The translations under genes were made by a program, and so were the position numbers. Source: Palleniella intestinalis (GTDB taxonomy: Bacteria > Bacteroidota > Bacteroidia > Bacteroidales > Bacteroidaceae). Taken from it: 64,000 bases of DNA. Below the pieces are notes generated by a model that had not been told where the DNA came from, made no database searches, and saw only the letters and a list, made by a program, of their open reading frames with translations. The stretch lies in contig NZ_JABKKG010000001.1 of the NCBI RefSeq assembly GCF_013166595.1, positions 248,001 to 312,000 on the forward strand, in the 5' to 3' direction. This document shows positions 44,917 to 54,481 of the stretch, one piece after another (position 1 is the first letter of the stretch; every line of letters starts with the position of its first letter).

Positions 44917-45651
44917 ATGAATATCAAAGACAAACTAATTTCTTTTGTTTGGCAACACTTTCTGTTACTTGTATCACTGTACATCATGACACTTGGAGTC
45001 GCAATATGCGTGCGCTCAGGTGTCGGTTCAAGTGTGATAAGTGTGCTGCCTTATGTGTTTGAGAGTGCAGGAAAAGCATTTCCGGACATTCCTTCGCTAA
45101 CCATCGGCCAGTACACATACATCATGAACGGCATACTTGTCGCAGCACAGCTAATTGTTCTCCGCCGCAAATTCGAGCCAGTCCAACTCTTCCAGCTTGC
45201 CATTGGAACCGTTTTCGGTTTCCTCATCGACATCAACATGGCACAGACTTCATGGCTTGCCCCTGTTGCTATATGGCAGAAAGCCGCGGCACAGCTTGCA
45301 GGATGCACCATCCTTGGTTTTGGCATTGCATTCGAAGTCAGATGCGGAAGTGTGACAATGCCGGGCGAAGGATTCCCTGTAGCTTTGAGCAAAGTGACGG
45401 GAATGCCTTTCCCAAAGATGAAAATCATTGTTGACACAACGCTTGTCATCCTCGGAATAGTGGCAAGCTTTGCGTTTTTCGGCAAATGGATGTGGCATAT
45501 CATTGGTTTCGGAACACTGTTCGCCATGTTCTATGTGGGCATGATAGTGCGAGTAACAGGACAGCATATCGGATGGTTTGACCGCATACTTACTTACAAA
45601 CCGGGATTCAGGCGTTACATATACGGACTTGCACGACACATTTACAGATAG
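44917..45651 (+). CDS. YczE/YitT-like membrane protein (DUF6198 type)
   Basis: 244 aa with about six membrane helices; GVAICVRSGVGSSVISVLPY and SVTMPGEGFPVALSKVTG are typical of the YczE family, whose substrate is not established. ATG 44917 is chosen; a frame-open TTG at 44860 would add 19 residues upstream of the first helix. It lies between purN and a cupin/queF pair, so a role in nucleobase or queuine-precursor transport is conceivable but unproven. Confidence 0.75.
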   Translation: MNIKDKLISFVWQHFLLLVSLYIMTLGVAICVRSGVGSSVISVLPYVFESAGKAFPDIPSLTIGQYTYIMNGILVAAQLIVLRRKFEPVQLFQLAIGTVFGFLIDINMAQTSWLAPVAIWQKAAAQLAGCTILGFGIAFEVRCGSVTMPGEGFPVALSKVTGMPFPKMKIIVDTTLVILGIVASFAFFGKWMWHIIGFGTLFAMFYVGMIVRVTGQHIGWFDRILTYKPGFRRYIYGLARHIYR

Positions 45652-45683
45652 GACATTCCAACACAACTTAACATATCAGTATC

Positions 45684-46013
45684 ATGATAATCGACTTTAA
45701 CACAATGGAAGCCACCACTTTCCCGAATTTCAAAGGCGGAGAAAAGGAACTCTATGCAAAAATGTTCTGGGACGGCACAAACAGGATAATGAAAGGTGTG
45801 CTTTGCCCCGGCGCAAGCATAGGAGAGCATCTGCACGATACGAACTCAGAAATCCTCTTTGTCCTGAAGGGCGAAGGCACTATCATTGACGACGGTGTAC
45901 GCTCACAAATCAAAGAAGGGCAATGCGCATATTGCCCCAAAGGCCACTCGCACAGCCTTCTAAACACCGGGGATGAGGACTTGGTCTTCTTCGCAGCCGT
46001 CCCAAACCAATAA
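45684..46013 (+). CDS. Single-domain cupin
   Basis: 109 aa. Cupin motif 1 is GASIGEHLHDTNSEILFVLKG, spanning about residues 43-63 (given here only as key residues: His-x-His and Glu), and motif 2 is CAYCPKGHSHSLLNTG. Metal-binding residues are present. Substrate unknown. Confidence 0.85.
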   Translation: MIIDFNTMEATTFPNFKGGEKELYAKMFWDGTNRIMKGVLCPGASIGEHLHDTNSEILFVLKGEGTIIDDGVRSQIKEGQCAYCPKGHSHSLLNTGDEDLVFFAAVPNQ

Positions 46014-46037
46014 GAATTCTTACAAAAACCAAGAAAC

Positions 46038-46511
46038 ATGAATGACAGCAGAGAACAAGAAGGACTGAAACTACTGGGACGAAAAACGGAATACAAGAGT
46101 GACTACGCCCCGGAAGTATTGGAAACATTCCAAAACAAACATCCGGAAAACGACTATTGGGTGCAGTTCAACTGCCCTGAATTCACATCACTGTGCCCTA
46201 TCACCGGACAGCCGGATTTTGCCGAAATAAAGATCATGTACATACCGGACAGGAAGATGGTGGAGAGCAAAAGCCTGAAACTTTACCTGTTCAGTTTCCG
46301 CAATCATGGCGATTTCCATGAGGACTGCATTAACAAAATCATGAAGGATCTTGTCTGCCTGATGAAGCCTAAGTATATCGAGGTCATCGGAATCTTCACT
46401 CCGCGTGGCGGAATAAGCATCTATCCATTCGCAAACTATGGACAGTCGGGCACGAAATACGAGAAACTTGCCGAGCAGCGGCTCATGAACCATGGCCTTG
46501 TACAAGGATAA
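46038..46511 (+). CDS. queF: NADPH-dependent 7-cyano-7-deazaguanine reductase
   Basis: 157 aa, unimodular QueF that reduces preQ0 to preQ1 in queuosine synthesis. The thioimide-forming Cys lies in [15 protein letters not shown], with [20 protein letters not shown] after it. No queC/D/E genes are nearby. A bidirectional terminator follows. Confidence 0.95.
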   Translation: MNDSREQEGLKLLGRKTEYKSDYAPEVLETFQNKHPENDYWVQFNCPEFTSLCPITGQPDFAEIKIMYIPDRKMVESKSLKLYLFSFRNHGDFHEDCINKIMKDLVCLMKPKYIEVIGIFTPRGGISIYPFANYGQSGTKYEKLAEQRLMNHGLVQG

Positions 46512-46519
46512 CAAACGAG

Positions 46520-46571
46520 ACAGCAGACAAAGAATTGTGATGAAAACATACAATCTTTGTCTGCTGTTTTG
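46520..46571. terminator. Bidirectional terminator between queF and the M64 peptidase gene
   Basis: 13-bp stem ACAGCAGACAAAG (46520-46532) and CTTTGTCTGCTGT (46555-46567) with an inner ATTGT/ACAAT pair, followed by TTTTGC on the plus strand. Confidence 0.8.
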
Positions 46572-46589
46572 CTATTATGAAAAACGGAT

Positions 46590-47828
46590 TCATTCCGTAT
46601 AGAACTTTATAAGTTCGGTAATTGCCTGACGACATGCGGGGCAGAACTCAGGATTCTCATTCGTCCGCATACGGCAGTCACGGCAAGCGCGATAGACTCC
46701 TTTCAGAGAATAGCCAGCACCCTCGAACTTTCCGACACCGGAAACCTTGCCGATAAGATTCTCCCACTTTCCCTTGAAATCTACATTTGTAGTTATGTTC
46801 TTCTCCCATGGCTCTACATCAAGAGGATACATCAGAATACTTTCTTCCTCATAAGCATACTCATCAGCCAATCCGGCAAAGCTATGGCCGAACTCATGCA
46901 CAACAACAGGACGGAATTTCGGATGGTGTGCCATTGCCAAATTATACGAGTTCAAAATTCCACCTCCACCATACTTATCTGTATTCACAAGGACAATGAT
47001 GTGCTCGTAAGGTATTCCGGCAAGCCAGTTGTGCAGGTCTTTCAGATGCAATGTTGTAAGGTATCTGTCGCTGTAGAATGTATCGAAGTTTGAATGCAGT
47101 GCGGTGTTGAGCCACAATCCCTGCCCCGGTTCGCTCGTTCCACTATCTACGGAAGGCGATTTGACAGCGACAATGCCAAACTTCTCATGATAGGACTTGA
47201 ACGGCTCATGCGCAAACAATGCCTCGACTGCAACCCTGGCATCACGGACAAACACCGGCATTTCTGATTCTTTATACCCTTCTGCAACAAACGCTATACG
47301 GATACACTTTTCCGAGTCAGACGGCTGTTGCAGAATCTCGTACGGAGTGGTTCCCGATTGAGCCAGACGGCGTATGAGAATGTCATTCGGGACAACAGTA
47401 TGCGTCATTGTTGACATTACGTTACGTCGGTTATCCATCAGGTTTACAGTGACATCGACAGTATCCTTCGGCATCGGTACGAGGAATACATTCTCAAAGG
47501 AACGGTTCTTCTCCTTTGCCTCGTCATAACTGAGCCACTCCTGAAACAAAGTGGAGAATGAGTTGCGGTAAATCACAGTGCCATCCTTATGGGCACGGAC
47601 GATTATTTGTCCATTGCCTTCCACCGGCACTTCTGGAAGATTATTCCGCTTTCCGTACCAACCGTCGAACACAGACAGTTCGTCTACAGCAATCATCTGA
47701 ACATTGACATTGCCTGAGAATATATAGTCTATACGCAATGTCTTGTCTGTAAAATAATCATCAAACGTCTGCGCTCCTGCCCAATAATGGAACATAAAGC
47801 ATAAGATTGCAAAAAAGTATCTCATCAT
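46590..47828 (-). CDS. Secreted M64-family (IgA peptidase-like) metallopeptidase
   Basis: 412 aa. Signal peptide (RYFFAILCFMFHYWAGAQ), an N-terminal beta domain (about residues 25-140) and a zinc peptidase domain with VVHEFGHSFAGLADEYAYEE (HExxH plus downstream Asp/Glu ligand) and a Cys-rich tail (CRDCRMRTNENPEFCPAC). This architecture matches Bacteroides M64 peptidases; the IgA specificity of the founding member need not apply. Its start (ATGATG) overlaps the stop of the FolK-like gene. Confidence 0.9.
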   Translation of the reverse strand: MMRYFFAILCFMFHYWAGAQTFDDYFTDKTLRIDYIFSGNVNVQMIAVDELSVFDGWYGKRNNLPEVPVEGNGQIIVRAHKDGTVIYRNSFSTLFQEWLSYDEAKEKNRSFENVFLVPMPKDTVDVTVNLMDNRRNVMSTMTHTVVPNDILIRRLAQSGTTPYEILQQPSDSEKCIRIAFVAEGYKESEMPVFVRDARVAVEALFAHEPFKSYHEKFGIVAVKSPSVDSGTSEPGQGLWLNTALHSNFDTFYSDRYLTTLHLKDLHNWLAGIPYEHIIVLVNTDKYGGGGILNSYNLAMAHHPKFRPVVVHEFGHSFAGLADEYAYEEESILMYPLDVEPWEKNITTNVDFKGKWENLIGKVSGVGKFEGAGYSLKGVYRACRDCRMRTNENPEFCPACRQAITELIKFYTE

Positions 47829-48160
47829 TCCAACTCCTTTAATAATATAATGTTATATTCACGCGCCATGTCTTCCGGTTTGTGGCAATGACCATTGTGC
47901 TCCAATATGTCAACATCTATCGGTATGGTTTCCCTGTCATCTGTCCTGCCGAGTTTCTTTTCCAGATTCTTGGTCAAGGCTTTCAGTTCATCATAGGACA
48001 GAGAAGACTCTCCCACCCCGACAGCATTGTAGTAGCCGTCACCGGTATATTGCGTCGTAGAAAAACGAATAGCAGAGAAGAATGCCTTCAGCTCCTTCTC
48101 TGCTATCTCTATATTCTCAATTTGGTTCTTGTTTGAACCTAATGATACAATGACTTTCAT
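47825..48160 (-). CDS. Short FolK/HPPK-like protein
   Basis: 111 aa. VIVSLGSNKNQIENIEIAEK, the YYNAVGVG stretch, LEKKLGRT and PIDVDILEHNG correspond to the hydroxymethyldihydropterin pyrophosphokinase pattern. It lacks the flexible arm before the YxNAV segment and about 45 C-terminal residues of E. coli HPPK (159 aa), so catalysis is uncertain. It lies between proS and the M64 gene, overlapping the latter by four bases. Confidence 0.7.
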   Translation of the reverse strand: MKVIVSLGSNKNQIENIEIAEKELKAFFSAIRFSTTQYTGDGYYNAVGVGESSLSYDELKALTKNLEKKLGRTDDRETIPIDVDILEHNGHCHKPEDMAREYNIILLKELE

Positions 48161-48190
48161 AATAATGTCTCCTTAACGGAAACGGTCTGT

Positions 48191-49672
48191 TTAGTATGAA
48201 CGTGCGATGATGACACGGTGCTTTGCCGGCTTGCCTGAAACCATGTCTACACCCGGAGTTTGCTCGTAAGCGAAAGGCACGCAACGGATTGTTGCCTGTG
48301 TGTCCTCCTTGATTTTCGCCTCTGTCTCTTCTGTGCCGTCCCAATGGCAAAGGAAGAAGCCGCCGTCCTTCACACGCTCCTTGAACTCTTCGTAATTGTC
48401 ACACTCATAGACATGCGCATCACGGTACTTGCGTGCTTTCTCAAAGATGTTCTGCTGAACATCGACAAGAAGTTTCTCAACATACTCCGCAATACCATCA
48501 AACGATACGGTCTCTTTTTCAAGAGTGTCACGGCGCATCACTTCGATAGTACCGTTCTCGATGTCGCGCGCACCCATTGCAAGACGGACAGGCACACCCT
48601 TCAGTTCGTAGTCGGCGAACTTGAATCCCGGACGCTTGTTGTCAGAATCATCGTACTTGACAGAAATTCCCTTCTTGCGAAGCTCTGCAATTACAGGCAT
48701 TATCTTCTCTGTAACAGCCTCACGCTGTTCAGGCTTGTTGGCGATAGGTATGACAACAACCTGTATAGGTGCAAGTTTCGGAGGAAGGACAAGACCGTTG
48801 TCATCGGAGTGTGTCATGATGAGCGCGCCGATAAGGCGTGTTGACACACCCCATGAAGTAGCCCATACATATTCAGGCTTATTCTCCTTGTTAAGGAATG
48901 TCACATCGAACGACTTCGCAAAGTTCTGGCCAAGGAAATGTGATGTACCGCTCTGCAAAGCCTTACCGTCCTGCATCATTGCCTCAATAGTGTAAGTGTC
49001 CAGTGCACCGGCAAAACGCTCAGTCTCGGACTTGACACCCTGCAAGACAGGGACTGCCATGAAATTCTCAGCAAAGTCAGCATAGACTTTCAGCATCTTC
49101 TGTGCCTCTGCCTCTGCCTCCTCACGAGTGGCATGGGCAGTGTGGCCTTCCTGCCAAAGGAACTCCGAAGTGCGCAGGAATGGGCGTGTACGCATCTCCC
49201 AACGCATCACATTGCACCACTGGTTGCACATCAAAGGAAGGTCACGGTAAGAGTGAATCCAGTTCTTATATGTGTTCCAGATTATTGTCTCTGATGTAGG
49301 ACGTACAATGAGTTCCTCTTCAAGGCGTGCTTCCGGGTCAACAACCACAGAGTTGCCATCCTCTGAAGATTTCAGGCGATAGTGTGTCACTACGGCACAT
49401 TCCTTGGCAAAGCCTTTCACATGCTCCGCCTCGCGAGAGAGGAAAGATTTCGGGATAAGGAGTGGGAAATAGGCATTCTGTACACCAGTCTCCTTGAACA
49501 TACGGTCAAGTTCCGCCTGCATTTTCTCCCAAATGGCATAGCCATAAGGCTTGATAACCATACATCCACGCACTGCACTCTGCTCTGCCAAGTCAGCTTT
49601 CACAATGAGGTCATTGTACCACTGGCTATAATTTTCCGCTCTTTTTGTGAGCTCTTTCAATTCTTTTGCCAT
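48191..49672 (-). CDS. proS: Prolyl-tRNA synthetase (short, archaeal/eukaryotic-like type)
   Basis: 493 aa. Class II motifs: [18 protein letters not shown], the proline/ATP region [20 protein letters not shown], and [20 protein letters not shown]. It lacks the editing insertion of E. coli-type ProS. ATG 49672; a TAATTTTG -7 element is 31 bases upstream on the minus strand. Confidence 0.97.
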   Translation of the reverse strand: MAKELKELTKRAENYSQWYNDLIVKADLAEQSAVRGCMVIKPYGYAIWEKMQAELDRMFKETGVQNAYFPLLIPKSFLSREAEHVKGFAKECAVVTHYRLKSSEDGNSVVVDPEARLEEELIVRPTSETIIWNTYKNWIHSYRDLPLMCNQWCNVMRWEMRTRPFLRTSEFLWQEGHTAHATREEAEAEAQKMLKVYADFAENFMAVPVLQGVKSETERFAGALDTYTIEAMMQDGKALQSGTSHFLGQNFAKSFDVTFLNKENKPEYVWATSWGVSTRLIGALIMTHSDDNGLVLPPKLAPIQVVVIPIANKPEQREAVTEKIMPVIAELRKKGISVKYDDSDNKRPGFKFADYELKGVPVRLAMGARDIENGTIEVMRRDTLEKETVSFDGIAEYVEKLLVDVQQNIFEKARKYRDAHVYECDNYEEFKERVKDGGFFLCHWDGTEETEAKIKEDTQATIRCVPFAYEQTPGVDMVSGKPAKHRVIIARSY

Positions 49673-49702
49673 GTTTTTGTTTCTTTAATTCACATTTGGA
49701 TG

Positions 49703-49710
49703 CAAAATTA
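49703..49710 (-). promoter_or_regulatory. proS promoter -7 element TAATTTTG
   Basis: Reads TAATTTTG on the minus strand, 31 bases before the ATG; -33 not clear. Confidence 0.55.
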
Positions 49711-49895
49711 CAAAAAAAACTTGAATAATGTGTCATTATAAAAAAAATAATATCCTCCGTACGGAAAATATATAAGATTTTGTTTCCGGAACAACTCATA
49801 CAGAAGATTTTTCGTACTGACAAGTCACGTACAATCTTTCAAAATCCACTTTTTATGATTGGAAAACAATGCGCATGAACATGCGAAATTCCATC

Positions 49896-49925
49896 ATGAG
49901 TTTTCTGATATCCTATTTATCATAA
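49896..49925. repeat. Shared intergenic box, copy 3
   Basis: ATGAGTTTTCTGATATCC then TATTTATCATAA; 27 of 30 bases match copy 1 at 30403. Confidence 0.65.
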
Positions 49926-50015
49926 CTGGAAACAGTAGTCACAATTCATTGTTTTTTAGTACTTGGAATAACCGTTTTCATCTGTTATGCAGTCGTTTTT
50001 GGCCAAAAAACAAGC

Positions 50016-50125
50016 CAAAACACCAGTTTTTTCCATGCTATCCGTTACACTTTGGATGTCAAAAGGTTAGCTTTCACACTGCAAAAGGTTAGCTTTCACA
50101 AAAACCACTGTCACACAAAAACGTG
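50016..50125. repeat. 22-base periodic repeat array, site 3
   Basis: Two almost identical units CAAAAGGTTAGCTTTCAC plus four bases begin at 50060 and 50082; weaker units begin at 50016, 50038 and 50104. It lies about 360 bases upstream of galM. Confidence 0.65.
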
Positions 50126-50243
50126 CCTATTCCCGTAACTCACACAATAACAACATATTAAAGCCATGGTTGAAAATTTCTGTTTTTTTCTGCCAACGAA
50201 ACTTTTTTTTATTTTTATGCGATATATTTGAGTGTTTTTGGGC

Positions 50244-50260
50244 ATGAGTTTTCTAAATTA
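50244..50260. repeat. Shared intergenic box, copy 4
   Basis: ATGAGTTTTCTAAATTA; the first 14 bases are identical to copy 1. It lies on the far side of the site 3 array. Confidence 0.45.
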
Positions 50261-50443
50261 TAACAGAGGAATCCTGAATACACAAGCTATAGAAGCGAAC
50301 CAACGAGACAATACGAAAATAAAAAGGCATCATAACACGCAAATCGGCAACCTACAAGGCGTCTTTTTTGTAACAAATAACTTTTTTTTCATACATACAA
50401 GCAAAAAACATCATTTTTTGTCTTGATTTATAATAATTTTTAG

Positions 50444-50451
50444 TAACTTTG
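50444..50451 (+). promoter_or_regulatory. galM promoter -7 element TAACTTTG
   Basis: Matches TAnnTTTG, 34 bases before the galM ATG. A TTTG at 50417-50420 is 23 bases upstream. Likely promoter of galM and the symporter, and so a place to look for AraR operators. Confidence 0.55.
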
Positions 50452-50485
50452 AACCCAAAATAGTTAAACTAACATATATTCAAAA

Positions 50486-51661
50486 ATGAATTATCTAAAA
50501 ACAATCCTAATTTCAACAGTTGCGGCTGCGGCCATAACTGCCTGCACATCAAACGATAATGCACAGTTAACTGTATCAGGGCTGAACCCTGCCGCATTCG
50601 ATTCAATCATCGGTAACAAACCTGTCAAGCTATACACTCTGAAGAACAACAACGGCATGGAGGCGTGCATCACCAACTATGGAGGACGTGTCGTATCTCT
50701 CGTAGTCCCTGACAAGGATGGCAAACCTACCGATGTGGTGCTTGGATTCGACAACCTCAAGCAATATACCGACACGCTGAATTCACCAAGTGACTACGGC
50801 TCTTCCGTAGGACGCTATGCCAACCGCATCAACCAAGGCAAGATCACCATCAGCGGAACAGAGTACCAACTAAAGCAGAACGACGGGAAACATTGCCTTC
50901 ACGGTGGTGGCACAACAGGTTGGATGAACAAAGTCTATGACGCAGAGCAAATCGGTGACTCCATACTGAAACTGACAATAGTCGCTGAAGACGGAGAAAA
51001 CGGATTCCCCGGCACAGTAACTGCCACCACAACATACAAAGTCACATCGGACAATACGCTTGACATCGTATGGGAGGCAACAACAGACAAGGAGACAATC
51101 ATCAACCAGACCAACCATAACTACTACAACCTCAACGGCGATTTGTCACAGGTTGGAACAGACATGGTGCTTTATGTCAACGCTGACAATTTCACCCCGT
51201 CTGACGACACATTCATGACCACCGGCGAGATTGTTCCGGTAGAGGGAACCCCTATGGATTTCCGCACTCCACATGCTGTAGGCGATTCCATAAACTCTGA
51301 ATATGCACAGGTGAAGAATGCCGGAGGATATGACCACAACTACTGTCTCAACACTTACAAAGACGGCAAAGGTGACGACACTGTAGTCTGCGCTTCACTC
51401 TACTCTCCAAAGACAGGAATATTCATGGAGATGTTCACAAACGAACCGGGAGTGCAGGTTTACAGTGCCAATTTCCAAGGTGTCGGCAAGGAAGCCTCAA
51501 TCGTACGCAAGCACGGTCTGAAATATCCTCAGCATGTCAGCGTATGCCTTGAAAGCCAGAAATACCCGGACTCTCCTAACAAGAAGGACTGGGTGCAGCC
51601 AACCCTGAAGCCGGGAGAGAAATATTACAGCCATGCTGCTTATAAGTTCTCCATTAAATAA
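50486..51661 (+). CDS. galM: Aldose 1-epimerase, predicted lipoprotein
   Basis: 391 aa. Interconverts alpha and beta anomers of sugars. A lipoprotein signal (TILISTVAAAAITAC, Cys about residue 20) places it outside the inner membrane. The catalytic His is in NQTNHNYYNLNG and the catalytic Glu in SVCLESQKYPDSPN. First gene of the arabinose cluster, 48 bases before the symporter; mutarotation just before uptake is a plausible role. Confidence 0.93.
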   Translation: MNYLKTILISTVAAAAITACTSNDNAQLTVSGLNPAAFDSIIGNKPVKLYTLKNNNGMEACITNYGGRVVSLVVPDKDGKPTDVVLGFDNLKQYTDTLNSPSDYGSSVGRYANRINQGKITISGTEYQLKQNDGKHCLHGGGTTGWMNKVYDAEQIGDSILKLTIVAEDGENGFPGTVTATTTYKVTSDNTLDIVWEATTDKETIINQTNHNYYNLNGDLSQVGTDMVLYVNADNFTPSDDTFMTTGEIVPVEGTPMDFRTPHAVGDSINSEYAQVKNAGGYDHNYCLNTYKDGKGDDTVVCASLYSPKTGIFMEMFTNEPGVQVYSANFQGVGKEASIVRKHGLKYPQHVSVCLESQKYPDSPNKKDWVQPTLKPGEKYYSHAAYKFSIK

Positions 51662-51709
51662 AGAAATAATAATAACAACTAACAATCAAATAGTAAAAAC
51701 TAAAAACCA

Positions 51710-53692
51710 ATGAGCGTAATTGAAGCATTACAGAACAACGGCTTTGCAACTATCGACTATGTCGTATTTGCCGCCTACATTGTCTTACTCGTAGGTCTCG
51801 GCATATTCCTCAGCCGTGGCAAGAAAGGAGAAGAAAAATCATCAACAGACTATTTCCTTGCAGGCAACACACTGACATGGTGGGCTGTCGGTGCATCGCT
51901 TATCGCAGCAAACATCTCCGCTGAGCAGTTTATCGGAATGTCAGGCTCAGCATTTGCATCAGGCATCGCACAAGCAGCCTATGAGCTTATGGCGGCTGCA
52001 ACCCTTCTTGTAGTCGGCAAATTCCTTCTGCCACTGATGATTGAGAAGAAGATTTTCACCATTCCACAGTTCCTGCGTGAGCGCTACAACTGGGGAGTGG
52101 GACTCGCATTCTCGCTGTTGTGGCTCTTCCTCTATGTGTTTGTCAACCTCACTTCCGTAGCTTGGCTTGGAGCACTTGCCATACAGCAGATTCTCGGTTT
52201 GCCGACAGACATGATTGTGCAGTTCGGAGGAATGGAGATTGACCAGGTCCGTATGGTCATCATCCTTGTGCTCTTCGTCATTGCCGGACTGTATTCTATT
52301 TACGGCGGACTTGCTTCTGTGGCATGGACCGACGTGATGCAGGTGACATTCCTCGTTGGTGGCGGTCTCATCACAGCATACGCAGCACTCTCTGTAATCG
52401 GTGCCGAGGTGTGGGGCTGTGGAGCTCTTGAGGCTCTTGGCAACATCTACAGCTGGTGCATTGACCAAGCCGGCGACAAGCATTTCAATCTTGTAGTCAC
52501 AAGAAATGAGGAGCTTTATCCTGTAATCAATGGTGTTGTGGAGAATGGAGTTACAGTACAGAAGGAAGACCCATACTTTACAAACCCGGGCATCGTGCTC
52601 ATCTTCGGCGCTCTCTGGCTCACCAACCTTGGTTATTGGGGCTTCAACCAGTACATCATACAGAAAGGTCTTGCAGCGAAATCTCTTGCCGAAGCTAAGA
52701 AAGGTATGATTTTTGCAGCATTCCTCAAGATTCTCATTCCGTTTATCGTATGTATCCCAGGTGTTTGTGCATTCTACATCATGAATGGCGACGGCGAAGC
52801 TCTTGAGGCTCTTCGCCAGACTCTTGCCGGTGGCATTGAGCGTTCTGACGACGCATATCCTTTCCTCATCCGCAACTTCACCCCTACTTTCGTCAAAGGT
52901 CTTTCTTTCGCAGCTCTTGCTGCTGCTGTCATATCCTCACTTGCATCAATGTTCAACTCAACTTCAACATTGTTCACAATGGATATCTACAAGCAGTTCA
53001 TCAACAAGAATGCCAGTGAGAAGCAGCTTGTCAACGTCGGCCGTCTGACATCTGTCAGCGCACTCCTCATTGCTCTTGTTGCCGTTTACCCGCTTATGGG
53101 AGGTATCGACCAGGCATTCCAGTTCATCCAGGAATACTCTGCATTCGTATATCCGGGTGTTGTAGTAATCTTCGGACTCGGCCTTCTTTGGAAGCGTGCA
53201 TCAGGTGCAGCGGCTGTTGCGGCGGCATTCGGCACATTCTTCTTCTCTATCCTGTTCAAGTTCACATTGCCTGATGTACCGTTCCTCATCCGCTCCGGCT
53301 ATGTATTCATAGTACTTACCATCATGTTCGTCACAATATCTCTTTACAGCAACAAGGCTGTCAAAGCAGACGAACTCAGCGAGAAGACAATAAAGACACA
53401 GCTCTTCTGGAGCAAGGCTCTCTATGCTGTTTCTGTCCTTTCAATAGTAGTGTTGGTCATGTCATTCTTCAACGAGACACTTACTATTCACGGTGTGCAG
53501 GGAGCGATGATATTCTTCGCTGCCATAACAGCAACTATCGGATTCTACCTCCGTTCAAATGCTCTTGACAAAGTGCAAGACCCGAAACTTGTTGCTATAG
53601 ACCTTGATATATTCAAGACAGACAAAGCATTTAACATCGGTGCTGCAGGAGTTATCATAATACTTACCATACTGTACATAGTGCTCTGGTAA
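51710..53692 (+). CDS. Na+/sugar symporter (SSS family), probable arabinose transporter
   Basis: 660 aa with about 14 membrane helices. Sodium:solute symporter signatures: STDYFLAGNTLTWWAVGASL, ANISAEQFIGMSGSAF and YSIYGGLASVAWTDVMQ. SglT-like. Its place between galM and the Nudix-type regulator matches the Bacteroides arabinose locus, from which I infer L-arabinose as substrate. It would draw on the Na+ gradient produced by NQR. Confidence 0.88.
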   Translation: MSVIEALQNNGFATIDYVVFAAYIVLLVGLGIFLSRGKKGEEKSSTDYFLAGNTLTWWAVGASLIAANISAEQFIGMSGSAFASGIAQAAYELMAAATLLVVGKFLLPLMIEKKIFTIPQFLRERYNWGVGLAFSLLWLFLYVFVNLTSVAWLGALAIQQILGLPTDMIVQFGGMEIDQVRMVIILVLFVIAGLYSIYGGLASVAWTDVMQVTFLVGGGLITAYAALSVIGAEVWGCGALEALGNIYSWCIDQAGDKHFNLVVTRNEELYPVINGVVENGVTVQKEDPYFTNPGIVLIFGALWLTNLGYWGFNQYIIQKGLAAKSLAEAKKGMIFAAFLKILIPFIVCIPGVCAFYIMNGDGEALEALRQTLAGGIERSDDAYPFLIRNFTPTFVKGLSFAALAAAVISSLASMFNSTSTLFTMDIYKQFINKNASEKQLVNVGRLTSVSALLIALVAVYPLMGGIDQAFQFIQEYSAFVYPGVVVIFGLGLLWKRASGAAAVAAAFGTFFFSILFKFTLPDVPFLIRSGYVFIVLTIMFVTISLYSNKAVKADELSEKTIKTQLFWSKALYAVSVLSIVVLVMSFFNETLTIHGVQGAMIFFAAITATIGFYLRSNALDKVQDPKLVAIDLDIFKTDKAFNIGAAGVIIILTILYIVLW

Positions 53693-53704
53693 ACATGTAT
53701 TTAC

Positions 53705-53750
53705 AAAAGTGTAGCTTGCGGTCAGAAAACCAAGAGCTACACTTTTCAAT
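53705..53750 (+). terminator. Hairpin between the symporter and the regulator
   Basis: Perfect 12-bp stem AAAAGTGTAGCT (53705-53716) / AGCTACACTTTT (53735-53746) with an 18-base loop; the T-run is part of the stem. It probably separates galM-symporter from the downstream genes, at least partly. Confidence 0.6.
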
Positions 53751-53782
53751 ATAATTCATTTCGCAAAAACATAAACAGATAA

Positions 53783-54448
53783 ATGGGCGATCACTACAAA
53801 GAATACTCTCTGGCATACATCTCTGTAGACTGTATTGTATTCGGTTTCGACAACGGGAAGCTGAAGATGCTTTTAGGTCGCAGGCAGATTAATCCGGGAC
53901 GAGGCGAATGGGCCCTCTATGGCGGTTTTGTCTCTGCAACAGAAAATCTTGAACATGCTGCGGAAAGAGTTCTGACAAGTCTCACCGGACTAAAGAATAT
54001 ATTCATGCGCCAAGTTGGTGCCTACGGAGCTGTCAACCGTGACCCGGAATCACGAGTGATATCAGTTGCATACTGTGCACTCATTAATGTAAAAGATTAT
54101 GATGAGGAGCTACGGAAACAATATGGTCTTGAATGGGTAAGCCTTGAGGAGATTCCTCCACTGTTCTCTGACCATAGTAACATGGTGGAAGACGCGCTTA
54201 TCATGCTGCGAAGACGTATTTCCAATGAACCTATATGCTTTTCACTGCTTCCTGAGCTTTTCACTCTCACACAGCTGCAGAATGTGTTTGAAGCAATAGT
54301 AGGCAAAGAGATAGACAAGCGCAATTTCCGCAAGCGTGCAAAACAAAGCAATGTGATTGAAGAAACAAATGTCATAGACAAACTGACCTCGAAACGTGGA
54401 GCTGTCATGTATCGTTACAATGGCAACGAGACTGACTTCAGACTCTAA
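53783..54448 (+). CDS. araR: Nudix-domain transcriptional regulator (AraR/NrtR type)
   Basis: 221 aa. An N-terminal Nudix fold (LKMLLGRRQINPGRGEWALY) with a decayed Nudix box (GGFVSATENLEHAAERVLT: the paired Glu of the catalytic REL-EE core are lost), then a C-terminal winged HTH (LLPELFTLTQLQNVFEAIVG, RNFRKRAKQS). It corresponds to the Bacteroides arabinose regulator in which the Nudix domain senses a sugar instead of hydrolysing a nucleotide. It heads araD, araA, kinase, tkt and rpiB. Role inferred from family and context. Confidence 0.87.
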   Translation: MGDHYKEYSLAYISVDCIVFGFDNGKLKMLLGRRQINPGRGEWALYGGFVSATENLEHAAERVLTSLTGLKNIFMRQVGAYGAVNRDPESRVISVAYCALINVKDYDEELRKQYGLEWVSLEEIPPLFSDHSNMVEDALIMLRRRISNEPICFSLLPELFTLTQLQNVFEAIVGKEIDKRNFRKRAKQSNVIEETNVIDKLTSKRGAVMYRYNGNETDFRL

Positions 54449-54481
54449 ACAGAATATCAACCTTAACAAACAGAAAGAACT

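Larger units (their letters stand above)
49741..50443. other. Gene-free spacer between proS and galM with a composite repeat
   Basis: Contains box copy 3 (49896-49925), the 22-base array site 3 (50016-50125), box copy 4 (50244-50260) and AT-rich sequence leading to the galM promoter. The open frames here are short and show no recognisable protein. Confidence 0.6.
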
